Assembly (NCBI GenBank): GCA_016946835.1
Contig: JACVTC010000029.1
Coordinates: 1,450,001 to 1,513,079, forward strand
Reading direction: 5' to 3'
From: Neocallimastix lanati (nom. inval.)
Taxonomy: Eukaryota > Neocallimastigomycota > Neocallimastigomycetes > Neocallimastigales > Neocallimastigaceae
DNA length: 63,079 nt
How positions within the stretch are numbered: the stretch's first letter is position 1; the number at the start of each line of letters is the position of its first letter. Position numbers and translations under genes: made by a program. This document shows, piece by piece, positions 46,545-57,014 of the stretch. The notes beneath the pieces were generated by a model. It was not told the origin of the DNA and did not search any database. It saw only the letters and a list, made by a program, of their open reading frames with translations.

Positions 46545-46690
46545 TAATAATAAATAAATAAATAAATTAGTAATTAAATAATAAATAAATAAATAAATTA
46601 GTAATTAAATAATAAATAAATAAATAAATTAGTAATTAAATAAATTAGTAATTAAATAAATTAGTAATTAAATAAATTAGTTAATAAATA
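46545..46690. repeat. AAATAAATTAGTAATT tandem repeats just upstream of the 1329-residue gene
   Basis: Units of about 17 to 39 bases built on AATAAATTAGTAATTAAAT repeat at least five times and end a few bases before the start ATG at 46694, so they form the leader or proximal promoter. Confidence 0.75.
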
Positions 46691-46693
46691 AAT

Positions 46694-49600
46694 ATGAACT
46701 TAAGTCGATTGATATTATTGTTTTTATTTATCATTATTGTAAACTGTGAATTTATTGACTATGGAATTGAAGAAATAGCTTCTTTAATTCTCTCCGCTGG
46801 TAATTCTGACGGTACAATAGCGAAAGAGCTAGATCCTGATAGTACTGGTGATGAAACTAGACCTATCGAAATCGATGTTTCAAAGGCAAACAATGAAGGA
46901 CAATTAATGAATATTAAACAAATAGTGCCAAGTTTAAATAATTTAGAGGGTAAAGAATTGGATGATAAGTTTAAAAAACTGTATGATCTTTCTAAAAGAG
47001 TATTTAATACTTTTATGGATGGGGAAGAAGAACGCGGGGACGAAATTGATTACGTAGGAAATGTTAATTCTTATGATTTTCTAAGACAATTAATTCTAAC
47101 GAAAGATGAAAATGAATCTATTGGTATATGCAATAATAATCTAAAAACTAGAATAGTATTCTTACGTAATGATGATTACAATACCATGATGAAGAAATTT
47201 ATATATGAATCCTATACTAAAAAAAAGGGAAAATTTACGAATATTGATATTAATAATTTTGATAAATTGGATCAAACTATTCAATCATCATGGCAATCAA
47301 GAAATACGGATGGTATACCTTCTGATAACCTAAGTAAAGCTATTGCAATTAAATGTATTAAAACGAGAGCTTGTAATGTGAATTTTGAAAAAATTAAAGA
47401 TAACGAAGTTAATAATTATTTGGACCAAATTTCATTTAATATTGTCGAAACAACCGACCTTGAAAATAATTTATATTACAGTTTGATAATTAATAATGAT
47501 AATACACTTAAAATATATCATGCTTTTACCCTTAAGTATGATGGTAAGTTATACAGTAGTTATGAAAAGTTTCCAAGTAGAGTTAATGATTATGATGATA
47601 TTAGTTATTTGGTTGAGGGATATCATTATAGTGTTAATGAGGAAACTAATGAAATAGAAAGAGAAGGTATAAGCCTTGTTGCAGAATCCGGTATTAACCT
47701 TATAGTGAGACCTACGGATAATAAAGGAGAACCTATTCTATTGACACCTTCAGATTATATTGTAAAAGATAAAAATGGTAATATCAAAAGAGATTCTATA
47801 AGCAATATTGCTTTAAATTCAGAGATAGCCACAGATGATGATATCAAAAATTTATTGCATATTAAAAGAAGTGATATCTTTAGTACTTTTAATCGAACTT
47901 CCTCTTTTATCAAACGTAATGATAGCGATGAAGCTGAAAGCCTCGAGGATGAATATTACAATACATATATAACAGAAACTTATTATAACATAATATCGAA
48001 TAAATATAGCTCAAAATTTGCTTCGATTAATGAACTATCGAAGCGTTTTTTAAATGAAAGATTGGAAAATTTATATACTGATCCATTAACAGAATATGAA
48101 TTATTAAATCTTAACGCGCTACACCAAATCATGGGAATCAAATATACTTTTAAAGATCCTTTACAAGAATATCAAGATGGTATGCTACACCATAATAAAA
48201 ATCAAGAAATTGAATTTATAAATAGAGTATCCTATTTAGAAGAATCAAGATATTTGTCATCTTTTACCCAAACTGAGATTAATTTTAATTTTAGAGATTG
48301 TGAAAGCAATGACTGCTTTAAAAATTTTGCATATCCAATAACTTATTATGATCTCGAGGAAACACTCTCTAAATTTGATGATTATATTTCCCAAAATTTT
48401 GAAAATATTTTAAAAAAAAGAGCAGAAGAAGAATCCTCTGGTATTGACAAATGGTTTACGACATATCTTACTCATCGTGAATTAATTAACAGAAATGTAA
48501 ATGAAGATATGATGGAAGATCTAGAAATGGTGAGTCAGACATTAATAGATGTCATGCAAGAAGAATTCAGGGCATACAAAAGTAGATATGAATTGCACCA
48601 ACAAGACGAGTCTTTTCCTCTTACTGAGGATGATGTACACAATGCTAGAACACTTGATGAAATGCTGAACTGTTTAGGAGAAAGTTTTAACGCTCATGCT
48701 CATAGGTTCGGTCCATTGCGAAATGGATATCAAACTACAAATGATCCAGATCCTGGTAATCAAAGTATAGATGATTCAGGTGTAGAAGAAACTTATCTCG
48801 ACCTATATATGGATTCATATGGTAGTACTAGCTCTGAAGAAAATGATGAAAACAACCCTTCTCAGGATAATCAAAATAACGAAAGATCACGCCCAGTTCT
48901 TAGTGAAAGGCTTCGTCCACATTGGCAGAATTGTGGAGGAAATAATAGAAAAAGAGCTATATGTGGATCAATAGATGGTGTCATTGAAACAGAATTACAT
49001 GTAGATCCTAATGATTTAGATAGCCTAGTAATGGATGAAGATATTCCAGATAGTAGATTGGAAGAAGAAAAAAAGCGTCTTAAGAAGAAAGGTATGAAGG
49101 TAAAACGTATACTGGAAAAATTAAAAATAAAAAATAATGATGAAAATGAACCAGCAAACGGTTCAGAAGCTACCTTCAAACTTGATAATGCTATAAAAAA
49201 TAAATTAAAGACAATTGCTCCTAATGATAAAAAAATTCAAGGAGCACGTACAACGCCTGAATCAAAAATTCCTAAATCTACTAACGTATTTAGCTTAAAA
49301 AATACTTTAGGCAATTTATCAAGTTTGAAAGATTTCATAGTAAATAAAGTTTTTTCTAAAGATATGATGAGTCTTATAGGTACCTATATAAAATATGAAC
49401 TATATTCATTAGCGGAATCTCAACAAACAGCTACCGATGAAATGATGGAAGATTTGGTAGATTTAAGAACCCAACTGAAAGAAAAAATTAATAGATTTTT
49501 AGACAATGAAGACCTAACGAGTAATCGTTTAAATGAAGCCGAACATTTAGTGGATGCTGTAACTACCTATAATGGTATAATTAGTTTTACTATTAGACTC

Positions 49601-50683
49601 GAACCTGAATCAAACGGAGGATTGAACGACCAACTGGAAAAGATCGACCCCGAAGAAGATGAATTTATGGAAAAGGTGGAATTTCTACGAAATGAAAATT
49701 TACTTGATGGTTTAAATAAGCTTATTCGCAATAATCACGAAAAATTAGGAATAATAATTGAAGGGGATATCAACGATTTTGATATCCGTGAAAGATTAAA
49801 CAGTGGTGTAGGAAGTAAAACCTACAAATTTAATGAATATTCTGAAAGTGTGGAACCAAGTAGCGAGGATTTATCTAAACTATTAAATATTGATCTTGAT
49901 TCAAAAGGTGAAGGTATAGCCTATATAGCCAATTCAGGTAAACCAGAAGAATGCGCAGATATTAAGAGATCAATTTCCATTAAAAATAAAATACACAAGT
50001 TACAATCTCCCGTTTCAAGAGACCAGGATGAAATTGATGAAAATGAAGTATTATCTAATACCATTTCAAGAACAGCAGGGGATATCTCAGGAATGGATGG
50101 CAGGAGGGTTGAATCCTATGAAAGATCAACTTTTAGAACATTCAGTGAATACTTGGAATCTTTATCTTATACCGGCGCCATTAATTTAGATAGTGCTAGT
50201 AACGGAGATGACGACTCTTTCCAATACTCCTCCGTTTGTTCATTCGAAATTGAAGATAGTCCAAGAGGCCTATTTGACGCCATAAGCGATGGTACCACAA
50301 ATGCAATCAATGAAGTTAAATCAGATCCTGTAAGAACCGAAGAACTTAAAAATAATATAATAAAATCGGATAAACGCGCTAACGCCCATTTAGAAAATTT
50401 AATTTCTAATACTTCAGATTGTGTGGATATAGAAAACGGCGATACCATAGATGAACAGTTAAGTACTTTAAATCAATTTTCTCGTGGCATGGATTCAGTA
50501 AGTTCTGCTAATGCTAATGTTGGTTCAGATTTCGAATCTACCATTAATTCTGATTCTGTTAGTCGTTCTTCTACCCATCTCGGAGCCAGAAATGAATTAA
50601 GTAAAGAAAAAACAAAGAAAAAACCAAAAAAGAACGGAAAGCTTAGGAAATTATTAAAAAAAATAACACAAAAACTTCATTAA
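46694..50683 (+). CDS. Giant intronless secreted orphan protein, 1329 residues
   Basis: I do not recognise this protein. It begins with a clear signal peptide (MNLSRLILLFLFIIIVNC, then EF), very like that of the divergent 1841-residue protein (...FINVINC, then EY). No membrane segment follows. The protein is acidic overall, helical-looking, rich in Asn, Asp, Glu and Ser, with about a dozen scattered Cys. Nine Lys-Arg pairs are spread along it (for example SKRVF, IKRDS, IKRSD, IKRND, SKRFL, RKRAIC near residue 753, IKRSI, DKRAN), which kexin-type proteases could cut. The last 27 residues are strongly basic (KEKTKKKPKKNGKLRKLLKK...), a marked contrast with the acidic body. The frame has no breaks over 4 kb, so it is under selection. 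Probably an exported or wall-associated factor; its role is unknown. Confidence 0.85.
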   Translation: MNLSRLILLFLFIIIVNCEFIDYGIEEIASLILSAGNSDGTIAKELDPDSTGDETRPIEIDVSKANNEGQLMNIKQIVPSLNNLEGKELDDKFKKLYDLSKRVFNTFMDGEEERGDEIDYVGNVNSYDFLRQLILTKDENESIGICNNNLKTRIVFLRNDDYNTMMKKFIYESYTKKKGKFTNIDINNFDKLDQTIQSSWQSRNTDGIPSDNLSKAIAIKCIKTRACNVNFEKIKDNEVNNYLDQISFNIVETTDLENNLYYSLIINNDNTLKIYHAFTLKYDGKLYSSYEKFPSRVNDYDDISYLVEGYHYSVNEETNEIEREGISLVAESGINLIVRPTDNKGEPILLTPSDYIVKDKNGNIKRDSISNIALNSEIATDDDIKNLLHIKRSDIFSTFNRTSSFIKRNDSDEAESLEDEYYNTYITETYYNIISNKYSSKFASINELSKRFLNERLENLYTDPLTEYELLNLNALHQIMGIKYTFKDPLQEYQDGMLHHNKNQEIEFINRVSYLEESRYLSSFTQTEINFNFRDCESNDCFKNFAYPITYYDLEETLSKFDDYISQNFENILKKRAEEESSGIDKWFTTYLTHRELINRNVNEDMMEDLEMVSQTLIDVMQEEFRAYKSRYELHQQDESFPLTEDDVHNARTLDEMLNCLGESFNAHAHRFGPLRNGYQTTNDPDPGNQSIDDSGVEETYLDLYMDSYGSTSSEENDENNPSQDNQNNERSRPVLSERLRPHWQNCGGNNRKRAICGSIDGVIETELHVDPNDLDSLVMDEDIPDSRLEEEKKRLKKKGMKVKRILEKLKIKNNDENEPANGSEATFKLDNAIKNKLKTIAPNDKKIQGARTTPESKIPKSTNVFSLKNTLGNLSSLKDFIVNKVFSKDMMSLIGTYIKYELYSLAESQQTATDEMMEDLVDLRTQLKEKINRFLDNEDLTSNRLNEAEHLVDAVTTYNGIISFTIRLEPESNGGLNDQLEKIDPEEDEFMEKVEFLRNENLLDGLNKLIRNNHEKLGIIIEGDINDFDIRERLNSGVGSKTYKFNEYSESVEPSSEDLSKLLNIDLDSKGEGIAYIANSGKPEECADIKRSISIKNKIHKLQSPVSRDQDEIDENEVLSNTISRTAGDISGMDGRRVESYERSTFRTFSEYLESLSYTGAINLDSASNGDDDSFQYSSVCSFEIEDSPRGLFDAISDGTTNAINEVKSDPVRTEELKNNIIKSDKRANAHLENLISNTSDCVDIENGDTIDEQLSTLNQFSRGMDSVSSANANVGSDFESTINSDSVSRSSTHLGARNELSKEKTKKKPKKNGKLRKLLKKITQKLH

Positions 50684-51234
50684 AGAATCATTCTTAAAAG
50701 CTTATAACAAATTTATTAAAAGTTTTTAAATTAATATTTTCTTTTAAATTTTGTTTTTATTATTAATTTTTTTATAATATGTAAAATTCTATTTTAAAAT
50801 TTTGTATTAAACTTTTTATAAATATTAAATTTATATTACTAATACATAGTTACTATAAAATTTTAGAATTACATATAATAATATCTTATTATATATCAAA
50901 GATATATATTAATAAATAAATAAAAATAAAATTAAAAATAAAAATAAAATTTAAAAAAATAAATTAGAATATATAAAATTAAAAAATAAATAAAAATAAA
51001 ATAATACAATAAAATAAAATAAAAATAAAATAAATGAATAAAATTAAAAATAAAAAATAAATAAAAAAAAGAGAATAAAATCATAATATATACATATGTG
51101 TTTGTAAATAAATAAAAACTAAAAAGTATTGATTATTTTTTTTCGTTTTTTAAATTTGAACCCTCATTCATAATATTACTAATTTTATATAAAAAAATAA
51201 AAATAAAAATACATATATGAAAAGTACATTTACA

Positions 51235-51266
<32 letters not shown>

Positions 51267-51694
51267 ATATTAATAATAATAATCCAAATTTGATTTATTT
51301 TATCGAAGTAAACCTGACATCAAAAGATATCAAAATTTTCATATTTAAATACTATCCTTTTTCAGGTATATTTTACCTAAATAAATAAAATTAACTGATT
51401 TCGCAAAGTGGCGTTTCATTAAAATGCAAAATTTTACTAATACGCCACTTCAAGAAATGCAACTTACTCCCAAAAATAACTATAAATAGCTAATTCTTTT
51501 AAATTTTTTTAATGATGCAATTATTGCGAACTTAAACTTTATTTATTTATTTATTTATTTATTAATTTATTTAATAATATATATGAATATTGTATAAAAA
51601 AAAAATTAATAATAAAAAATAATTATTTGTCTAAATTGGGTATAATAATTATTTAAATATTAATGTGAAATAAAATCAATAAAGATAATATTTA
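50684..51694. other. AT-rich intergenic DNA between convergent genes
   Basis: The two flanking genes converge here. Simple AAAAT and AAT repeats dominate (50915-51065, 51239-51285). Two hairpins stand out at 51364-51450 and are listed separately. Confidence 0.6.
51405..51451. repeat. Small inverted repeat (AAGTGGCGT...ACGCCACTT)
   Basis: Nine-base arms at 51406-51414 and 51442-51450 enclose a second small hairpin (TAAAAT...ATTTTA). Just upstream AGGTA...TACCT (51364-51378) also pairs. The GTGGCGT motif is GC-rich for this region and also occurs at 9005-9011. It could be a transcript 3' structure of either convergent gene or part of a miniature element. Confidence 0.45.
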
Positions 51695-54253
51695 TTATTT
51701 TTTATTAAAATCTAATATAATATTTTTTGATTTAGCATAATCAATAATTAATTTTTCTATTTCTTTATTATTTTTTTTAGCTTCTATTAAAAGTGGACAA
51801 TTTTCACCTCTATTATCTTTTTCATTAATATCTAACATAATATTTTTTGAATTGGCATAATCTATAACTAATTTAACTATTTTATAATTATTAGTAGTGA
51901 CAGCCATTAAAAATGGGAATTGATTATATTTATTTTTTTTATTGATATCTAATATAATATTTTTTGAGTTAGCATACTCAATAATTAAATTTATTAATTC
52001 AATATTTTTTCTTTCAATGGCTACTAAAAGTGGATAATTTTCATATATATCATCTTTTTCATTAATATTTATTACAATATTTCTTCGATTAGCGTATTTA
52101 ATAATTAATTTTGCTATATTAATATTATTATTGTACATAGCATATAGAAATGGATTATATCCATCTATATACTTTCCATTCATATCTATTACGATATTTT
52201 TTGAATTGGCATAATCTATAATTAATTTAACCATTTCAATATTATCCATAGCGATTGCTAAGAAAAACGGATTTCCATTATTTTTATCATCATCATTAAT
52301 ATTTAATATAATATTTTTTTCATTAGCATAATCTATAATTAATTTAGCCACTTCAAAGTTATTATTAGAGGTAGCTATTAAAAGTGGATATTCATTAGAT
52401 TTATTTTTTTCATTGATATTCAACATAATGTTTTTTGAATTGGCATAATCTATAATTAATTTAGTCATTTCAACGTTATTCATAGAGATAGCTTTTAAAA
52501 GTGGATATTCATTAAATTGATTTTTTTCATTAATATCTAATTTAATATTTTTTAAATTGGCATAATCTATAATTAATTTTACCATTTCTATATTATTTCT
52601 TATCACTGAAAGTAATAAAGGATAATCACCTTTCTTACCATTTTTTTCATTAATATTTAATGTAATATTTTTTTCATTAGCATATCTAAAAATTAATTTG
52701 GCTATTGTTATATTATCTTTGAAAGTGACTACAAAAAATGGATAATATCCGTCTGTATTCTTTCCATTAATATCCAATATAATATTTTTAGAGTTAGCAT
52801 AATTAATAATTAATTTTACCATTTCACTATTGTTTATTTCCGTGGCTTTTAATAATGTATAAGATTTACGTTTACTTTTTTCATTAATATTTAATATTAA
52901 ATTTTTTGAATTGGCATAATCTATAATTAATTTAACCATTTCAACGTTATTCTTAGAGGTAGCTATTAAAAGTGGGTATGTATTATTATTTTTTTCATTG
53001 ACATTCAATATAATATTTTTAGAATTAGCATAATCCATAATTAATTTAGTCATTTCAATACTGTCTTTATATGTGGCCATTAATAATGGGTATTCATTTT
53101 TTATATTTTTTTCATTAATATCTAATATGATATTTTTTGAATTGGCATAATCTATAAACATGTTGGCCATTTCAACATTATTATTGATAATAGCTTTTAA
53201 TAATAAGTCATTATAAAATTTATCTTTTTCTTTAATATTTAATATAATACTTTTTGAATTGGCATAATCTATTATTAATTTAACCATTTTATTATTATTA
53301 TTTAAGGTAGCATTTAATAATGGGTAATTATAATATTTATCTTTTTCATCAATATCTAATAAAATATTTTTTGAATTGGCATAATCAATAATTAAGTTAA
53401 CCATTTCTATATTATTATTAATAATAGCTTTTAACAATGGATATTCATTACATAAATTTTTTTCTTTGAGATTTAATATAATATTTTTTGAATTGGCATA
53501 ATCTATAATCAATTTAACCATTTCAATATTATTTTCAATATTACTCATTAAAAATGGATAATTATTAAAATTATTATTTTCATTGATATTTAAAATAATA
53601 TTTTTTGAATTGGCATAATCAATAATTAATTTAGCCATCTCAAAGTTATTTTTAGAAGTAGCTATTAAAAGTGGATATTCATTATATTTATCTTTTTTAT
53701 TAATATCTATTATGATGTTCTTTGAATTAGCATAATCTATAATTACTTTAAGCATTTCAATATTATCATTAACAGTAGCTATTAAAAATGGGTATTCATT
53801 AGATTTATTTTTTTCATTAATATTTAATATAACATTTTTTGAATTGGCATAATCTATAATTAATTTAGCCATTTCAACGTTATTCTTAGAAGTAGCCATT
53901 AAAAGTGGGTATTCATTAGATTTATTTTTTTCATTAATATTTAAGTTAATGTTACTTTTATTTGCATGGTTTATAAGTAACTTTACCATTCCACTATTGC
54001 CATTATTGATAGCCCTTATAACCCATTCAATTTCCTTTATATCTAAAATAATATTATGTTTATATGCATATTCAAATAATAATTCTACTATAATATTATT
54101 ATTATTAAAAATAGCCATTGCAAGTGGATATTGACCATATTCCCTCTTTTCATTTATTTTTAATGTAATATTATTTTCATCAGCGGCTTTTATAATTTTT
54201 TCCAATTCTGTGGCCTTATTATTCTCAATACTTTCATAAAACTTTTCTTCCAT
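51695..54253 (-). CDS. Ankyrin-repeat protein, 22 repeats, 852 residues, intronless
   Basis: Nearly the whole protein is 22 repeats of about 39 residues with consensus EYPLLxATxxNNxEMxKLIIDYANSKNIILxINEKN. This follows the ankyrin helix-turn-helix pattern with TPLH replaced by YPLL and the loop expanded. The N-terminus (MEEKFYESIENNKATELEKI) is a capping repeat, and the last (ILDFNKK) ends in a lysine cap. No signal peptide or membrane span is present, so it is intracellular. Family knowledge: ankyrin solenoids bind other proteins; no catalytic domain is attached. The repeats vary at surface positions but keep the core. A very high Asn/Lys/Ile content matches genome bias. The family is sure, the partner unknown. 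Confidence 0.92.
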   Translation of the reverse strand: MEEKFYESIENNKATELEKIIKAADENNITLKINEKREYGQYPLAMAIFNNNNIIVELLFEYAYKHNIILDIKEIEWVIRAINNGNSGMVKLLINHANKSNINLNINEKNKSNEYPLLMATSKNNVEMAKLIIDYANSKNVILNINEKNKSNEYPFLIATVNDNIEMLKVIIDYANSKNIIIDINKKDKYNEYPLLIATSKNNFEMAKLIIDYANSKNIILNINENNNFNNYPFLMSNIENNIEMVKLIIDYANSKNIILNLKEKNLCNEYPLLKAIINNNIEMVNLIIDYANSKNILLDIDEKDKYYNYPLLNATLNNNNKMVKLIIDYANSKSIILNIKEKDKFYNDLLLKAIINNNVEMANMFIDYANSKNIILDINEKNIKNEYPLLMATYKDSIEMTKLIMDYANSKNIILNVNEKNNNTYPLLIATSKNNVEMVKLIIDYANSKNLILNINEKSKRKSYTLLKATEINNSEMVKLIINYANSKNIILDINGKNTDGYYPFFVVTFKDNITIAKLIFRYANEKNITLNINEKNGKKGDYPLLLSVIRNNIEMVKLIIDYANLKNIKLDINEKNQFNEYPLLKAISMNNVEMTKLIIDYANSKNIMLNINEKNKSNEYPLLIATSNNNFEVAKLIIDYANEKNIILNINDDDKNNGNPFFLAIAMDNIEMVKLIIDYANSKNIVIDMNGKYIDGYNPFLYAMYNNNINIAKLIIKYANRRNIVININEKDDIYENYPLLVAIERKNIELINLIIEYANSKNIILDINKKNKYNQFPFLMAVTTNNYKIVKLVIDYANSKNIMLDINEKDNRGENCPLLIEAKKNNKEIEKLIIDYAKSKNIILDFNKK

Positions 54254-54507
54254 TATTAAATTTTTTTATTAATCAAATTCGGTGATAAACGCTTAAATAT
54301 TTATATTTATTTTTAATATTTTTTTATCTTTAAATTGAGTTAATTGAAGTTTTTTATACAATTATTAATACGATTAACGTTTACTTAGATTTACTTACAT
54401 AAATACTACTTATACATTAATAACTTTATTACTCTCTTTATTTACTTTTTATATTAATATACATACATATATAAAAGAATAAATAATAAAAAATTTAAAA
54501 ATTAATT
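54254..54507. other. Upstream region of the ankyrin gene
   Basis: AT-rich sequence with no recognisable promoter element beyond short TA-rich blocks. Confidence 0.5.
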
Positions 54508-54622
54508 AAAAATAAAAATAAAAATAAAAATAAAAATAAAAATAAAAATAAAAATAAAAATAAAAATAAAAATAAAAATAAAAATAAAAATAAAAATAAA
54601 AATAAAAATAAAAATAAAAATA
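54508..54622. repeat. (AAAAAT)n hexanucleotide array
   Basis: About 19 perfect AAAAAT units. Confidence 0.95.
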
Positions 54623-54699
54623 TAGAAATAAAATATATAAATTAAATTTATTATTTTATATATTTATTATAGTTATAATGTTATTATTATTATTAATAT

Positions 54700-54985
54700 A
54701 ATAATTACATTAATACGAATAATAATAAATATAATAATTAGAATAATAATTATATTATTAATAATAAAAAAAAATATCAGTAATAATAATAATATTAATA
54801 AATATAATAATAATAATAATAATCATAAAAGTATTATCAGTAATAACAACAACAATAATAATAATAATAATAGTTATATCAGTAATAACAACAACAACAA
54901 TAATAATAATAGTTATATCAGTAATAACAACAATAATAATAATAATAATAATAATAGTTATATCAGTAATAACAACAACAACAAC

Positions 54986-55046
<61 letters not shown>

Positions 55047-55500
55047 TTTGTAATAACAATTATAATAATATAAGTAATAATAATAATTAATAATAATAAT
55101 AATAATTAATAATAATAATTAAAGTAATAATAATTAATAATAATAATAGTAATATTAATAATAATAATATTAGTAATAATAATTGTAATAATAATAGTTG
55201 TAGTACTAATAGTAGTAATAGTAATAGTAGTAATAATAATTATAATAATAGTAGTAGTACTAATAGTAGTAATAGTAATAGTAGTAATAATAGTAGTAGT
55301 ACTAATAGTAGTAATAGTAATAGTAGTAATAATAATTATAATAATAATAGTAGTAGTAGTAATAGTAGTAGTAGTAATAGTAGTACTATTATTAATATTA
55401 ATAATAATAATAATTTTAAAATAAAAAATAGTAATAATAATAATAATAATAATAATTAGTGAGAGCAATAATAATATTAATTACTATAATAATATTGATA
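54700..55500. repeat. AAT/GTA trinucleotide field
   Basis: AAT runs alternate with units such as AGTTATATCAGTAATAACAACAAC (54868-54978, four copies) and AGTAGTACTAATAGTAGTAATAG (55195-55345). Frames stay open on the minus strand as Ile/Thr-rich artefacts. Confidence 0.9.
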
Positions 55501-56225
55501 ATATTAATAATACTTGTACTTCCCATTTTAATTATATAAATTCCTTATTGCAATATTATCAATCTTATTTATCATATTTGTTCAACTGATTTACAATGAG
55601 AGGATATCTAGCATAATTGGCGGGTTTTTTTACATATAATATTTTGCATAATTATAATGTGACTGAGAAAATTATATTATTTTTTTTATTAATCAATTTA
55701 TAAATAATTTTTTAATGAATAATAAAATTTTTAAGGTGAAATATTATTATATTTTATTTCATCATTTTCAAATAATTGACATTCAAGAATAGTACTTCTC
55801 ATTTTACTTTATAATCATGTATTATTTTTATTCCTATATAATAATCTATTTTATTCAAATTTATTTCTATCATATACTTCATGTATTATACTATAAGAGC
55901 ATGCTCTACACTAAATTTTTTCTATTTTATTTAACATTATTGAAATAGTATAACCTTTTATTTAAACAAATTAATTTAAGATTTTAAATACTTAATAATA
56001 TTAAGTCAACTAACCTTACTTAATAAAATGATAAATGTATTATTTTCAACCCTTTTAATATCTATTTAGTAATTATCCAATCATAATTCAAAAAGTAATA
56101 TGAAATTATTATAATCTTAATATTAAATCCATGATTTCATTTTAACAACTAACTAGCCTTACAGCACATGAGAATAGAAGTAATTAAATAAGTAAAGGAT
56201 TAAATCATACGCCTATTCAAAAACT
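55501..56225. other. Unassigned AT-rich DNA within the satellite field
   Basis: About 700 bases of non-repetitive sequence lie between two satellite blocks. No protein-like frame or RNA fold was recognised. Confidence 0.45.
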
Positions 56226-56479
56226 GGTAGTGGTATTAGTAGTGATGGCAGTAGTATTGGTGGTAGTAGTAGTGATGGCAGTAGTATTGGTGGTAGTAGT
56301 AGTGATGGCAGTAGTATTGGTGGTAGTAGTAGTGATGGCAGTAGTATTGGTGGTAGTAGTAGTAGTAGTATTGGTGGTAGTAGTAGTAGTAGTATTGGTG
56401 GTAGTAGTAGTAGTAGTATTGGTGGTAGTAGTAGTAGTAGTAGTAGTATTGGTGGTAGTAGTAGTAGTAGTAGTAGTAT

Positions 56480-56510
<31 letters not shown>

Positions 56511-57014
56511 GGTAGTAGTAGTAGTAGTATTGGTGGTAGTAGTAGTAGTAGTAGTAGTATTGGTGGTAGTAGTAGTAGTAGTATTGGTGGTAGTAGTAGT
56601 AGTAGTATTGGTGGTAGTAGTAGTAGTAGTATTGGTGGTAGTAGTAGTAGTATTGGTGGTAGTAGTAGTAGTAGTATTGGTGGTAGTAGTAGTAGTAGTA
56701 TTGGTGGTAGTAGTAGTAGTATTGGTGGTAGTAGTAGTAGTATTGGTAGTAGTAGTAGTAGTATTGGTGGTAGTAGTAGTAGTATTGGTGGTAGTAGTAC
56801 CAATAGTAGTAGTAGTACCTATAGTAGTAGTAGTACCTATAGTAGTAGTAGTACCAATAGTAGTAGTGGTTGTACCAGTAGTAGTAGTACCAATAGTAGT
56901 AGTGGTTGTACCAGTAGTAGTAGTACCAATAGTAGTAGTAGTAACCCTAGTAGTGATAGTACCATAGTAGTAGTAACAATAGTAGTTATAGTACCATAGT
57001 AGTAGTAACAATAG
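56226..57014. repeat. G-rich GTA/TTGGTG minisatellite
   Basis: A 30-bp unit (GTAGTATTGGTGGTAGTAGT...GATGGCA) is perfect at 56251-56280, 56281-56310 and 56311-56340. It is followed by 15-24 bp units of GGTAGTAGTAGTAGTATT with variable GTA number. Between 56340 and 56799 the + strand has no C at all. After 56800 GTACCAATAGTAGTA units appear. Confidence 0.92.

Larger units (their letters stand above)
41934..46693. other. Long AT-rich intergenic region between two divergent secreted-protein genes
   Basis: No gene was seen. It contains A tracts with a repeated GAAACAC spacer (42620-42710). An imperfect repeat of about 115 bp occurs at 43395-43500 and 44150-44265 (TGTGATT...TTTAATTTATAGATATTAAT). 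Three copies of ATCTAATTTTACNGGNNAATTAGTAAC-like sequence lie at 44570-44710. It must carry both promoters, but no specific site can be named. Confidence 0.6.

Noticed and set aside
56213-57011. Open frames on both strands (poly-Thr/Asn, poly-Leu/Pro, poly-Val)
   Set aside because: Three-base-periodic satellite with few stops; all frames open, no codon signal or conserved start.
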